Positions 25,600 to 38,806 of a DNA stretch of 64,000 nt are shown piece by piece. The translations under genes and the position numbers were made by a program. Positions within the stretch are counted from its first letter, which is position 1. Every line of letters starts with the position of its first letter. Where the stretch lies: positions 1-64,000 of the forward strand of contig CAMPDV010001813.1 of assembly GCA_946699065.1 (NCBI GenBank). Direction: 5' to 3'. Source of the DNA: Loxodes magnus (taxonomy: Eukaryota > Ciliophora > Karyorelictea > Loxodida > Loxodidae). The notes under the pieces are model-generated. The model ran no database searches, was not told the DNA's origin, and saw only the letters and a program-made list of their open reading frames with translations.

Positions 25600-26845
25600 A
25601 TTATATTAAATTAATGTCACCATTGTTAGATTTGCCACCAAACAGAGTTTTTAGAAATTTTATTCATCAACAGGTTTTGAAGTCGTATTCCTCTGATTTT
25701 TCTGAGTTGTAAATTCTTATAACTTGCTTGCTTTGTCTTCTTGCCAACGAATTGAAATAATTGCCATACTTTCATCTCTCAAATCTTTTCAGTACATCCA
25801 TATCTTTAAAGAGTTGCTTAGCATGGAAGTATCTTTTTTCTAGTATAATCTTCCGCTCAGCTAACAATCTTGAATAAGCTTATTTCTCTTTAGATCTGTA
25901 GCATTTATTTACTTAATATCTGAATTTTAGCATTATCAGTATCTAATTTTTCTTTTTCTAAAGGAAAAACTTAAGAATGGATTCTATTCTCCATTTTACT
26001 CTAGTCCGATCGTTAGTCAGTTTGTATGCTTCAGTTAACTAATCTTCAGTCAGATTTTATCTTATGTAGATTTGATTAATTATCAACCCTTCCATTTCTT
26101 AAGAAATAGTATATTAAATCATATTAAATCATTAATCATTAGAATAACTGTTCTCCTTCCGGCTTAATTGAAGTTTTAAATGTATAATATCTCCGTTCCT
26201 GCATGTTTGTTCCTTGCATTGCTCTTTTTCCTTGACTTCTCTCTTTTGAATAATCTGACTTAAGAATTTTTTTACAGGTTTTCCCATTTCCCGATGGGAA
26301 GAATTCCGTCGCTCGCTACTTCAGTTGCTGTTAATTAACATTTCTCCAGATATTCATTCTTATTTTTTTCTGTGGAGACATTTCTGCCATAAATGTCAAG
26401 TTCTGTTGCATCTGTAATATCTTTTGATTGCTCTAGGAAATGTCTTTTCTTGTTTCTCTATTTCCATTGAAGTTCCTCAAGAAGGTTTCTACAGGTTTTC
26501 TTCTATTAATTTAAGTCTTGAATCTAATTTTACTCCGTTTTTCTCGTCTTGCTCTTGCATTACTAAAATATCATTCTCTAAACTTGGCATTTACTCATAA
26601 ACTTCGACTTTAGCTCTTCGGTCTACCATATGGAAATAGTCTATTAGTTAAATTACTCTTTAGAGTTCTAATCAATCTTCAATTATTTAATTCCTAGCAT
26701 AAGAGATTAAATTATTTATTTTAGATCTTAAACTTCTTTAGTTCATTTCTAATTCTAATTATAGCAGATAAAAATCGCTAAAATTTTTATAAACTGCTAG
26801 ATGCTTTCGAAGGAGATATTTATTTCTTTGAAGCCATACTTTTAT
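25600..26845 (-). mobile_element. ORF1-only LINE derivative (group II)
   Basis: The reverse strand starts MASKKQISPSKASSS at 26837. After a coiled-coil segment (SLENDILVMQEQDEKNG) a knuckle reads RYYRCNRTWHLWQKC near 26385-26430, with Trp from TGA. The 3' end at about 25610-25655 has TTTGGTGGCAAATC ... GGTGAC and an AT-rich tail, a decayed form of the group II hairpin. There is no reverse transcriptase between ORF1 and the tail. The pieces lie in more than one frame. Confidence 0.65.
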
Positions 26846-27139
26846 ACCATTTAATTTATTTAGCCTTTAAAGAGACTTAATTTAGTTAAAATTATATATA
26901 CTATATTATGCTTGTTAAATTTAAATTGGTAAGATAGTTAAAATCAAATCTATCATTAAGTAAGTTACCAACAAAGCAAAAATAAATAAATATTCAACTA
27001 GAAGCTTTAATTTAAATATTATAATCAATAACTATTTAAGTTTATTTTCATTATTCTAGGAATAGATCTAGCATTTATACTGTATTATTTTCATATTTCT
27101 TATTTTATTTAAATAACTATTTATTACTTACAATGCTTC

Positions 27140-27990
27140 GAAGAAACTTATAACATAACATAATTTATTAAAGTGACTTCACCTTTATTTGGTTTACCTC
27201 TAATTAGTTTATGAGTTTTAAGATTTAAATGAATCGTTCAGGTCTTCTTCAGATCTTGCTTCTTCTATTGCATATCGTGTTGTACAGATTTAACCTTTAT
27301 TGATCTTAGGAATTTTTCTTCAATCTCAATTAGGTCCCAACATCTTCCTTGTCCTTCTTTTTTGAGTATTTACTATATCCAATAGTCATTAATATCCACC
27401 GTATAATTTTTTCTTGTAAAGTTTTCCTTCTGGAGAACAGTATAATTTTGTCATATTATTTCATATCTTTCAATTATTAGATTCTTGCTTCTTCTGAATA
27501 TACCAGCATCTTCTAAAGATGTGTCAAACCTTTTAGCAATAAAAGCATCTTGATTTACAATATTTCGAGTTATGTCCTATTTTTAAGCATTTTTAGCATT
27601 TTTGGAATTTTAAAAAATTGACAATTTTTTTCCGATTCGAAAAAGAATTTAAATTTTGTTCTTCTATTACCATAGGATCATTATTCAGATTAGAATTGTA
27701 TGGTTTATTAATTTCATCTATTTTTTGCTCCGTTTTTTCCAGTTTTTAATTACCTTGCAACATCAAGACTTTAGAGCTTATTTCCGTTTTTAACCATTAA
27801 TATTCGTTTTATAATTATTGCCCAGTAAAAGTTAGAGAATCTAATCGTTAAATCAAGTCTAGAAGTGATTGTTTCATTTTTTGTTTTTCGCTTCTAGGGA
27901 GTATATTTCGATTAGAGAGTTTTATTGTTCGATTTCCTGTTAGTTTTTGGTCGATTATTTCTTAGGAGCCATTTTATTATTTTATTTAAT
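27140..27990 (-). mobile_element. ORF1-only LINE derivative (group II), two zinc knuckles
   Basis: ORF1 begins MAPKKQSTKNQQEIEQQ at 27972. Near 27500-27590 two knuckles follow one another: CQKCLKIGHNSKYC and CFYCQKVWHIFRRC, the second with Trp encoded by TGA. The 3' end reads AAACCAAATAAAGGTGAAG, GTCAC (reverse of 27173-27177) and TTTAATAAATTATGTTATG. Only about 330 bp separate the knuckles from the 3' end, so no ORF2 was ever present in this copy. At least one frame shift separates start and knuckles. Confidence 0.7.
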
Positions 27991-28011
27991 AGTTTATCTT
28001 TCAATTATTTA

Positions 28012-28445
28012 TATATTATAAAATGGATGTCGGCTGGTCAGTGAAATAGTAGGCAATCTGGTGCAGTGTGTACTGCATTGTGAGTAATCTCGCACTAGAT
28101 ATCACCACAGGAATGGTGGACAAGCTAGGAAGAGGTAAACCTAACTTGCCTGAGGGTTCTCACTAGCAGTATGAAAGTTTGATTGACGGGCCTTCTAATT
28201 TATGACTTAATAACTAATTCTTACTTGAACCTTATTCAAGAATACTAGAGCATTTGATTCAAGATTCGAGAATAATCTTCAATAAGTAGATTCCCCATTT
28301 TGGAGAAGCTGATGTGACTCATTGGGCTACTAGAATTTTAACAAGAAGCTTGAAAACATTCTTCTTAATATTAAATATTAATATTGAAAGAGCTGCGCAC
28401 CAATGAGGTGGTACGCGCTCTATAATCGTTCATATTTATTATCTA
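28012..28445 (+). mobile_element. SINE, family B head with LINE-type 3' end
   Basis: The head AAATGGATGTCGGC and the paired hairpins TGCAGT-gtgt-ACTGCA and TGTGAG-taat-CTCGCA match 5039-5572 in position, with both arms changed. The 3' end is different: GAGCTGCGCACC ... GTACGCGCTC CTATAAT, the tail of the LINE at 32015-37745. This one head is therefore found with two kinds of tail. Confidence 0.75.
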
Positions 28446-28865
28446 TTATCACTTACTTCAAACATAAATTCTTATTTCAGTCTGATTTTACTTATATAAT
28501 TAGCAATATCTTTTTAGTTTTGATTTCTTTATATTACTTTGCTATTATATTTTATGCTTACATTTTTAACTTATAGAGCCATATTAAGACATCGATTACT
28601 TTTTTTATGATAAGTTAAATAAGAGTTCTTAATAGATATTTTTAGTAATCTTATAATATAAAATTTTTGAATCTGCTATAGTTTATTTTTTATTCTTTAT
28701 GCACTTTTTTTATATAACCAAAAATTATAGTTCAAGTTGTATTTCTCAATTCTCAGAAAAAACGATTAGCCAATTTTAGTATATGAGATTGCAATCAGAG
28801 AATTTAAAAAAAGTTTGAATACTAAAATATTGCAGAAACTAGAGATATACATATAAAATATCTGA

Positions 28866-29336
28866 ATGATCAATAGTATGTCTAAACTCCAAAAAGTGAT
28901 AAATTAATTATCTGAACTTTAAACTGCATTCAGTGCTTCTATGGATATAAAACTTGATTTCCAAACTTGCAGTAAAGGATATTAACGACTAAAGAAGCAT
29001 CAGGCATTGAAAAAAATGAAACATTTAGAACGAAATTTTAAAATTTTCAAGAGAAAGAAAAGGCTAGAGAAAATATAGATCAATCTTATTTGATAATCGT
29101 AAAGAGTAAATTATACTGAATTACTTGAAGAGAACATTCTTAAGCATGGATTACAATAATCAGGGATAACTGTAAACGAAAAGTATAAACAAGATTAATA
29201 GGGTAGGAGAAGGGCAAAACATGAAGAAAATAAAGCTTTTAAGTATCTTTTACATGAAAGTATATTTCATAAAAAAGAGGACAGATTTGAAACTTTTGCA
29301 TTTAAAATTTAAAATAGAAAACCTATTGATGTATGA
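28866..29336 (+). CDS. Hypothetical protein, weak zinc-finger-like segment
   Basis: Frame from ATG at 28866 (a second ATG at 28878) to TGA at 29334-29336, about 156 codons. The segment FQTCSKGYQRLKKH looks like half a C2H2 finger with one Cys, and the rest is basic and hydrophilic (KMKHLERNFKIFKRKKR). One TGA lies inside as Trp. It converges on the RING-Kelch gene. It could be a decayed relative of the C2H2 genes at the window ends; that is a guess from the one segment. Confidence 0.45.
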
Positions 29337-29551
29337 AACCACTTTAGTCGATTATTATCATTTATAATTAATTTGCTAAAAATAAAATTTAGTATATAGA
29401 TAATATATTTAATGATCCTAAAGAAATTTATAAATCTTCAGTACATAAAGAAAATAATTTAAGTTTTATATTAAATTTTATTTTATTACATATAGTTAAG
29501 ATAAAAAATATCTTATATAAGTTTATAATTTTATTTTTAATAGCATTTCTT

Positions 29552-31030
29552 TCATCCTATCTTCTACCAATATGCATTGTTCAGTGTATAGAAAAATAAG
29601 TTTGCATCAAAGTCAAATTAGTATACTTTGCTTTGTATTTCTATCGGCTGAGTAAAACAATTTGAATTTCCTTCAAATGATTTCCCATGTTTGATTATCT
29701 ATTTAAAATCAAAAATTAGAGTATTTTCAAAGTTTTTCGCGTAAATTAATCCTGAATTTTTACTCTGTAGAAAGCTTGAATTGCAAGAAGTAATATTTGG
29801 TAATTAGCATTAATGCAAAAGCCATCTATTATTTATACACTCATACACTTGAATCTTTTTGAATGAGTCGAGACCTCCAATAACAAAGATTTATTATTAA
29901 CCATCAATAAAGGCTCCAAATCAAGAAGTTGGACTCAATATATTTGAAACTTGTTTAAACTTTTAGCAATTTATATCAAAAGCTTCGCATTAATCAACAT
30001 AATCTGAATAATATCCAGATATTATAAAAATATTCTGCAAGTGATCATAAACAGTTCTATGATTACATCTGCTAAACATCATTTAAAATTATTAGCAATT
30101 TTCTTTGCTTAAATAACTAAACCTTTTTCCTTCTTATTAACGTCCTGATATTATTAATTCTTATTCTCCTATTTGTTCAATTTAAGTATTATCGTATTAA
30201 GTCTAAATGATATCAGTTTGCAAATTTTTAAAATATTTTCCCTATAAGTTATAATCCTTTTTTGTTTTAGTGTTACTTATTATAGTGGATACATTTTAAA
30301 TTCCTTAATATCTACTTTTTTAATTATTTTCCACTATTTTCTTCTGTCTATTATTTTACACTTAATCCTCTTGTAAGATGCTTTAACTTGCTGACTATTC
30401 TTATTCTTATAAGCTTTACAAAAATATTTTAAAGTTTTGCTTGAAAAATTCTAAAAGATACTCTAGTTTTGATATTTACTAGACTCCATGAAGCTCTACT
30501 TCCTCATAGAGCTTTCAGTTAATTTTTAGCTATTTACTGTCTATAAAATTAGATTATATCTTACTCTTCTATAAATTTTCTAGATACAGGTTTAAATATC
30601 TAGTTTATTATCTGATTTTATCTTAAGAATTTAAAAGCTTTTAAGAAGCAGAATCCTTAAATAGAGTTTAGCATATCAAACTAACAGAACTCTAGATGAA
30701 GTCGGCTCGAAGTTTGTTAATCTTCTGAAGAATTAGTTTATTTTTTTCGTGCTGCATTTAAAGCTTCTGATATGTTTCTTTTATTGCTTCCTTCTAATTT
30801 TTTTGATTAATCCAATCTTCAACTATTTACTTATCCTGCTATAAATTTATTGGGTGTATATTGGAGATTTACTTACAGTTGGAGAAGGAACAAATAATTT
30901 ATTAAGTTTTTTCATATTAGTTATAAATACAGCTTTAGCATAGAGTATGAGTGCATAGCAGTTTTAGAGGAATGTGTCTAAGAGCATCGAATGGATATTA
31001 GCAAGACGCACACTAGTGCTTATGAGACAT
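29552..31030 (-). CDS. RING finger / coiled-coil / Kelch protein (TRIM-like architecture)
   Basis: 493 codons from ATG at 31030 to TGA at 29552, closing exactly without introns. Residues 6-50 are a C3HC4 RING: CASC, then CTHTLCQSC, then CSFSNC, so it is probably a ubiquitin ligase of the E3 class. Residues about 60-210 are rich in Lys/Gln/Glu/Leu and should form a coiled coil, with QKINKLRADF and SKLEYLLEFFKQNFK. The C-terminal third is Kelch-like: YVDQCEAFDI, then GAFIDGQQQIFVIGGLDSF and KKIQVYECINNRWLLHQC. RING plus coiled coil plus propeller is the layout of animal TRIM proteins. Trp in SWFGAF and INWKLYEE are TGA. A second, RING-less Kelch gene lies at 18426-19411. Confidence 0.85.
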
Positions 31031-32014
31031 TTTATTATTAGGATATAAGGATGCTAGAATAAATATGATTTATATTAATTAAAAAATAAGCTAGAAAAAT
31101 GCGGAATTTGGAGAACGTAAGTTAGATATTTCTTTTTAAAACTATATGATGAATAATTAATTTTCTAGGACTCTTTTTGATAGATATAACTCACAGAGTT
31201 AAAATTCTAATTTTTGTAATTCCTAAAAAGTAAAAATATTCCTCTGACTTATATTACCCTTAATTCCTTTATTTTATAGTAATTTGTATAGATTTATAGA
31301 TTATCTTTTTGAAAAATACCATATTCTAATCTCCTTTGCATATCTTAACATCGGGTTTTTTATTTTAGTTCGCTTTAATTTTTCATTTCCTACTTTTAAA
31401 AATAGATAAAGATTCAAGAAACTATTATATAATTCTTCGATGCTGCTTATGCATCTCACTTACAATTCAATTAACCTTTCCTTCTTAATTTTATTTATAT
31501 AATTTTAGAAATTTCTTATCTATTAGATTTTATTTAACACTAGCACTTATGTAATTTTAATATGCTGCTAAGTTTTTTTTTGCTTAATTAAAGAAACCAA
31601 AGAATTTAAGCAAAGCTTTTTATTTAAATTATAAAATAGCAAATACAATTAAAAGAAACAATTTAAAGTTATATTTAATAAATAATAAATTTGATATCAT
31701 TATTAAGTTCTATCAAATTGCTATTATACTAGTCTTTATATTTAGATAAGCCAAAGAAAAAGACATAAAATCTTTAAATATTTATAAAAAGTTATATAAA
31801 AGAAAGATTAATAACTTAGGAATATAAGAAAATTTATACATGCAATGCCTAAATTATGCTATTTGAAGCATGAAAATTAATAAAATTTTAATTTTATCTT
31901 GCTAATATTTTATATTTTTGTTAATAAGAACGTAATTAAATTTTAAACTAAAAATGTATTTTATTTGAAAACCTAAATAAAAAATAAATGAAATAGTTTT
32001 AACTAATATAAGTA
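31031..32014. other. AT-rich intergenic DNA
   Basis: AT-rich; nothing recognised. Probably includes the promoter of the RING-Kelch gene near 31031-31150. Confidence 0.4.
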
Positions 32015-32689
32015 ATAAATAAATAATAAATAAATTCGATTATAGAGCGCGTAGCACTTTTTTGGTGCGCAGCTCTTTCCATATCTCAATATATATCCGT
32101 TTCTTCAAGTAAGCCTTCAGGTAATAGAAATTCTTCTCTTATTAAGTACACACCTTCATCATTTTCCTCTTCATTATCACTTGTTCTTCTGTCTTCTATC
32201 TATCTATGCTTTAGTAAATCTTTTTTGCTTGCTTAATTTATTTTTTCTTACATATCTTACATATCTTACTAATTTTTATTTCTACTTATTTTCTTCTTGA
32301 TCAAGCTTTTATAAAAATTATCCTTTTCCTGCTCTATAGTCTTTTCATATTTCTTTTTTTTATTCAATTTTTTTCTATGTATCCTTTTTTCCTTTTTTCT
32401 AATATATCTTTGATATAATCTTTTATTATCAAGTCAGTTTTAGCTCTTTTTTACTCTTTTTAGGTTCTAAAGAATTTTTCGAATTTGGCTGTACCTCATA
32501 TTATATCAAATAGTACTATTCCTTATCTCTCTGCTTCTATTGCTCTTAGATTTCAAATACATATTTATCTTCCTTCTTTGTATTCTGAACATTTTTCTAT
32601 GATATGCCTTTCATTTTCTCTTACATCATACAGAAAGGGTATTGACTTATCATAACTTGATGTCTTTCTTTTAAGCAATCCTAGCTCCC

Positions 32690-35600
32690 ATTACATCTCG
32701 TTCTTATTCTTAATATGTAGCATATTTTTTCTTTTCTATTTTTTTGTATCTCTGGTAGTTTGGTGGTTTTACTACATATTCATCAAATCATGTTTTTCTA
32801 TACTGTAATGTTGTTATCATTTATTACATTCTTTCTCTACCTTCTACGTATACTCTATATTCTCATATTGCTTGATTAATGTCTTTCTTCCCTTTTTAAT
32901 TATTATTACCGTCATCTATAAATATATCTTTGTCTTCAATTCTTAATTCTAATTTTATTGCCTTGCAATATTATTCAAATATAAAGTTCTCTTATTTACT
33001 TAGGTCGAACATTAATCCGTCTATTGCTTTTACTTAGTTTTTTATTAGTCTGCTTCTTAATCTCAACTATTTTTGTCATAGGTAATGTTTAAATTTCATA
33101 AACTATAGTTCATGTTCTAACATCTCATTTTGCACTTAAAAAGGGCATCTATGATTGTTTGTAGAGGTCTTCTCTATATTATTTCTAATTTCTCTATCAC
33201 TTATTTTCCTACAAGTTATTCGCAATATGGGATCACTTCTGTCCCATAACTGAAAACTGAGCTTAAGAAAGTTTTTATCATTATTTCTGCATTATATGGA
33301 ATTAATCCCTTATTCGCTGTTATTTTTCCCAATATTCATGTTTGCATCTTTTATGCTGCTTTTAGTCTATTCTCCATGTGTTTTTAAAAACTGATGTTCT
33401 CTTCTATCATATGACCTAGGTACTAAAAGTTTGTTACTCTTTCAATCCATAAATTTCCCATCTCGATAGTATTTCTAATATTTTCGTAGTTACTATTTTC
33501 TGCTGCTTTTCATATCATTCATTTTTTTTAATCTGCAATTTCCAATTTGTACTTTTCTGCCCATAAGATTAAATTTTTGATTACTTTTTCTAATTATTCA
33601 TTTTACACTTATTAAGGCTAAGTCATCTGCGTATGCAAAACATCCTGCATATATTTCTTATTTTCATCCCTCTTCGTTTTTATAGTTTATCGTAATTCCT
33701 AGCTTTTAATCTTCCAAGCTATGGAAAAATTTTGCTATTATCAAGTTAAATAGTTTTGGCGACGTTATGCTTCCCTGTTTTAGTCCTTTATTTGTCGCGA
33801 ATGATTTTGCTATTTAATCATTGATTTTCAGTTTAATTTCTTCTTCACATTAGAAGTTTGCTAGAAATTTATTTATCTATTCCGGTACTTTTAGATCGTT
33901 TAGGATTTATCATATATCTTTTCTTTGCACCGAGTCATAAACTTTCATAATATCAACAAATATTACAAAAACATCTTTTTGTTCCGCATTGATCATTCTT
34001 ATACTGTTCTTAGATTGAAGATTTATAGTTGACATGATTTTCCTTCTTTGAAACCATATTAGTATTCGCTTTCATCATTATGAAGATATCCTTACAATTG
34101 CTAGAAAATTCATGCGTCTACAATTTTTAAAGTATGATTCAATATCAAGATTGGTCTATAGTTCATCGGGTTCTTCTATCCTCCTTTTTTGTATTTATGT
34201 ATTATTATTTCATCTCTTAAGTTATTAACCCCTCTTAAATCATCTTAACTATCATTTTGCAAGTTACTTCTATTAATTTTTCCCCGCCTGCTAAAATTGT
34301 TCCTACTTATATTTCATCAGATCCTGCTGGTTTTCATTTTGCCAATTAGTTAATGTTTTCTCAAATTTCATATTCATTTACCACTATTTGTCTCTTGTAT
34401 AAGAATTTAGTTGGTAACTTATTATCACCATCTTCATATAACTACTATCATTCATCCCTGAAAGTCTTAACATCTTCTTTTGATAAGGACACTCATTAAT
34501 TATTTTTCTATTAAGCAGGATTTTTATTTTCTTCCACATTTCTGTTAGGTTTCCTTTATTTACATTATCCATAAATAGGTTAAGTTAGTTTCTTTTATCT
34601 TTTTTTCTTGATTAAATGTATTCTTGTCTTACTCTTTGGCATTCTCTATATTTCTCGTTTTATTTATTTTCATTTATTTCTTCGTTCTTCTTTATCCTTT
34701 ATTTAAATGTTTACTGCCTTTTCTGAATATTTTATTACATTATTTTGTTGTTTTTGAGTATTTATATATCTTAAAATTTTATGTTTTAACTGTTCCACGT
34801 ACCATTTTATATCTTTTTCTTTCATCATTTATAAGTCTACGTATCATTAAGATTATCAATTTGTTCTTCTTAGACATTTTCTTCAATAAATCTTAAAAAT
34901 TTTTCTTAGATCTCTTTTTTCTTTAGCAGTAGATAATTTATTTTTGCTATATTTTATGGTTTTCTAACTTCTTTAACAATCTTTACCTATATAATACTGG
35001 GTTTATGATCCCCTATTACGTATGAGTAATAAAAATCACTTTTTGTCACCTTTTCTCGCATTATCTTTTCAATTAAAAAGTAATCTATTTTATATTAATT
35101 GCTTTAGTGAACAAAATTACCTATTTCAATTGGGTCTAGGAATATTAAATTATTCTGTTCCATGAACTGTAGCATTTTCTTTCCAGCTGAGTTTATTTTA
35201 TTTGGTAATCATTTCTCTATGTGCGTATTTCAATCTTCTATTATCATTATATTAAGTCCTTTTTCTATTTCTTATAGTTTAAATTCATTCACTAAGTTTG
35301 CAATGGATCTTATTATTAGTTGTCATTTACAACAGGTGCATATATATTTATTACTGTCAGTTTTCTCATTATTTCAATGGCCATCATCTTGCTCCTCCAA
35401 AAGCGTCATTTGATTGACTTCATTCTATATTTCTCTAATCTCCTTACATATGTCGTTTCTAATATAGAATGCTACTCCTTTCCCTTTTTTTTGACTCCAT
35501 ATTTTTTAAGTTTTTATATCCTGCTATATTACACATATCTTTTTAGCCTTCAATTTAAATCTCTTATATTGCCATTATGTGAATATTTTTTGAGTCATGA

Positions 35601-36245
35601 ATTTGGCTAGCTCCTCTTTTGCACTTTTAACTCCCCTAACATTCGCTGTCCCTATTTTTATGACTTATTCTTATTCTTCTTTTTCACCCATCTCCTCTGC
35701 TTCCTCTTCACCACTTTCTTCTTTTTGTTCATCTTCCTTTTTCACCTTTCTTCATCTTATCTATCATTTTCTGCTTCCATATTCTTTTCATTATTCGTTC
35801 TTTCCCGTTTTTATCTTTTTCCACTTATTATCTATATTATCTTTCTTTTTATCTGTCTATTCTTCTTCTTTTGCTTTTTCTTATTAACCGTTTTTGGTTA
35901 ATTGTTCATTTTTGTTGTTTTGGTTTCTTAAATTAGTAAATTCTAATTAAAGTTTGCTTCTCACTTCTCACTTTTATCTTTCATCTCATTCTTTTTCCTC
36001 TAGAATTTGTTCTATTTCTTTTTGTTTCTTTTCTTAATTTACGCTTTTCCTTACATACTCTATTATTCTATTTTGTTTGTTTCTTATTTTCTTCTGTTAG
36101 GGTTTAGCGTTTTTATCATCACTTATCCTATCCTTTTCTCTGATTTATTTTATATTATATCTTATTATATAGTTTATTGCTTTCTATTTTATTTATTTCT
36201 TTGAACATTTCTCTTTCCCTCTGCCTTATATATGTCCAATTCCAT
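32690..36245 (-). CDS. LINE ORF2: APE endonuclease and reverse transcriptase
   Basis: The reverse strand gives NIYAPVVNDN near 35345, the hallmark YAP of APE endonucleases. IIEDWNTHIE and IDYFLIEKI ... GDHKPSI near 35000-35240 follow, in the place of the SDH box. The reverse transcriptase box FAYADDLALIS is at about 33605-33640. Downstream come TNFQYLGHMIEEN and the thumb-like AAQKMQTWILGKITANKG. Trp in KKWMIWKAAEN and QTWIL are TGA. Start and end are approximate. The frame is long and largely continuous, but intactness was not proven. Confidence 0.8.
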
Positions 36246-36299
36246 TTTGATGAAAAATAATTCTTATTTATTTAGTTAAAAATCTTTTAATTATTTAAT

Positions 36300-37475
36300 T
36301 ATTTAGTTATTTAAATTGTTTTCCTATTCTCTTTGTTTTATTTCCTTCTCTTCTTCCCTTGCTTCCTCTATAATTATTTATTCTCCTTTTTCAATTATCC
36401 TCTTACTTGCTTGATTTGCCTTTAAATCTGGTTTATTTTTTGTTAATTTATCTTCTCCTTCAAGTATCTCTAATTCTTCTGTATGTAGTTTTTCCCCTTT
36501 TGCTGCTTCCACCCTTCTGCATTGTTGGTTTGTGTGCCTTTCAATTTGCATAAGCAGCAAACAAAATTTACTGAGTGCTTTATTCTTGTTTTGTTTCCAC
36601 TCAGGTCCTTTACTTTTGTTATCTTCTTTGCTTCGTCTATATCCTTTAAATCTAGATACATTATACAGCTACCTGTTAGCATTGTAGTGTTGGGTATAAA
36701 TACTATATCTCTTCTCTAGATTTTCCATATTGTCTCATTTTCTCCATTACTTCCTTTATGTTTGAATATTAGTTTATTATAAAGTAAATTTTGTAGTATG
36801 AATGTCAAAGTATTCTAATCAGTTTCCTGCTTAGATAGGAATTCTAACGCCTTTTAATATTAATTCTCTGAATTAAGCAAATTGCTAGTATCTTTCTTCA
36901 TTGTTGAAGTCAAAATAGACTATTCCGTTTTATTTAACGATGAATTTGGCCACCACTTGTCCGAATTCGCTCCATATTTGATTCCTAAACACTTGTATCT
37001 CTTCTTAATCTATACTTTTTCCTCTACTAAATCAATATTTTCCAGATAATGGTTAAAATAAACTGCAACCATCTTAACTAATAGATCATCATAGACATTT
37101 TAGTAGACTCATACCATTTAATCTTCAGGGACGTTTGTTTAATTAAGTTGTTCATTCTTTTGTTAAATTATTGCTTAGGTTGGGACTTTTTTTGCACCTT
37201 CATTCCTTTCTTATTTTATGCTCCTCCTTTAGTGAACTCCGTCCAATCATAGATATATTGATATCCTTTTTCTGTTGAGTGTATTATTATATCATGTTTC
37301 TTCGATCAGTGAATTTGGTTCGGTGTAATCTGAGTGCTTGTGTTATGAGTCTGGTTTCCATTCGTAATAAAGAAGGTTGGACTAATTAAAGCGAAGACGT
37401 GGTAGAAGAAATTGCTTCAGATTTTCTCTCCTACTTTGAAGAGGTGGTATAAAAACCCTTCTTGAAGCTAACCAT
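36300..37475 (-). CDS. LINE ORF1 protein with zinc knuckle
   Basis: Starts MVSFKKGFYTTSS at 37475, as do the ORF1-only elements. Around 36590-36690 it reads TGSCIMYLDLKDIDEAKK and VNFVCCLCKLKG. Continuing in the next frame, GHTNQQCRR completes a C-x2-C-x4-H-x4-C-like knuckle, so this copy carries a one-base shift there unless the frame change is programmed. Further shifts are likely near 37370. ORF1 proteins bind the LINE RNA and chaperone insertion. End approximate. Confidence 0.65.
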
Positions 37476-37745
37476 TTTTTAATATTTAGCAAAATTTCTC
37501 CTCGGGAGTTTCCTCCAGTGCTTCACTCCTTTGGAAATTCTGTCTTCTAGTAGAGCATGGTCAGAGTGATTCCCCAAGAGCCTAATCATCTAGCATCTTT
37601 CATCAACCGCTACTCAATACCTCCAGTTCTTTCCTACTTAGCTCCTACCAAGATTTTTTTTCAGTTGTCATTCCTGAAGTACTTCCTGGTATTTAATTAA
37701 GTTAATCTCAGTTGAAGAATTACTCCTCCCTATTTAATAAAATAT

Positions 37746-38806
37746 AATAATAATTTAAAGAGGAAACTCTATAACACAAAAAATTTAAATATATTATATA
37801 AACTATTGAAAGAAATATTAGTTCCTACATAATCAAATTATTTCCTAATGAAAAACTATTTTTTTAATTATTCTAAATTTTTTCTTAAATTGCTAAAATT
37901 AAAAAAACAATCAATCATAAAACCTTTTTTTTCTATAAATAAAGGATATCTAAATTTTTATAAATGTTAAGTTTTCATACAAGGCTTTAGCTTTAAGTAT
38001 AATGAGAAACTTAAATTGTTTAAACAAAATTTAAAGCATTTTTATTAGTTTTTAATCATAGCGCTAGTTTTTTTCACTATTTTTCATGAGTTTTTAAAAG
38101 CACTCATATTTGAAAGTTTTTTTTATATGTCTTAAGATAAATTTAGGAAGACATAAATTTTATTTCTCAGAAGAAAATACCAAAATCTCTTATTTTCTTA
38201 AAAAGAAAGAAAATTTTCTTTAAAATCTACAATTTATTTTGTAGAATATCTTGCAATCTATTTTTAATGATTTAGATGCAAAATCAAAAACCCTAGGTCT
38301 ATTAATTGATCCCCAATTAATTCCCCAAACTATTTAAAGTTTACCTTGTTCTTAAAATTTAATTATATCCCCTTCTTTTACTTATAAATATATCCTCCTC
38401 TTTTTATTTAGCTAGTAAGTGCTTTTAGCATAGAAAATCTATCATTATTTAAGCTAAATTCTTTTTTAATTTTTATCCGTAAAGGTTGATTCGAAAATAG
38501 AAGTGCTTGGCTTAATTGTTTATCCTTATTAAATTTAACTAAGAAAATAAAATTCTTATATCTTAAAGATTAAATAAATGGTATCTAATTTTATTTTAGT
38601 TTTAGTATGAAAAAACCAAAGCTAATGATTATAGAATTAAATATCCCTATTACATAAATAAACTTAATTGTGCTGCCAAAATTTTAAAACTAATAAACTT
38701 TAAATGAATATACTCTTGTTTTTATTCCAAATAATGAATAAAGATAGTAGAAATGGGGATAATTTCAAAGAAACAAATTTACAATTTTGTATTATATTTT
38801 ATTTAT
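37746..38806. other. AT-rich intergenic DNA
   Basis: AT-rich; nothing recognised. Confidence 0.4.

Larger units (their letters stand above)
32015..37745 (-). mobile_element. APE-RT LINE, near full length
   Basis: About 5.7 kb. The 5' end (AAATAGGGAGGAGTAATTC, reverse strand near 37730) resembles the head of SINE A. ORF1 starts at 37475 and ORF2 near 36245, and the element ends in the hairpin GAGCGCGTAGCAC ... GTGCGCAGCTC at 32044-32080 with an (AATA)n-type tail. The 3' end recurs in a truncated copy at 12105-12750 and in SINE families A, B, D and E. Both ORFs use TAA/TAG as Gln and TGA as Trp, so the element has lived in this code. Clear target-site duplications could not be read because both flanks are AT-simple. 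Confidence 0.9.

Noticed and set aside
34384-36719. Many short open frames between 34.4 and 36.7 kb on the + strand
   Set aside because: They are antisense shadows of the LINE ORF1 and ORF2 on the reverse strand and of its T-rich complement.
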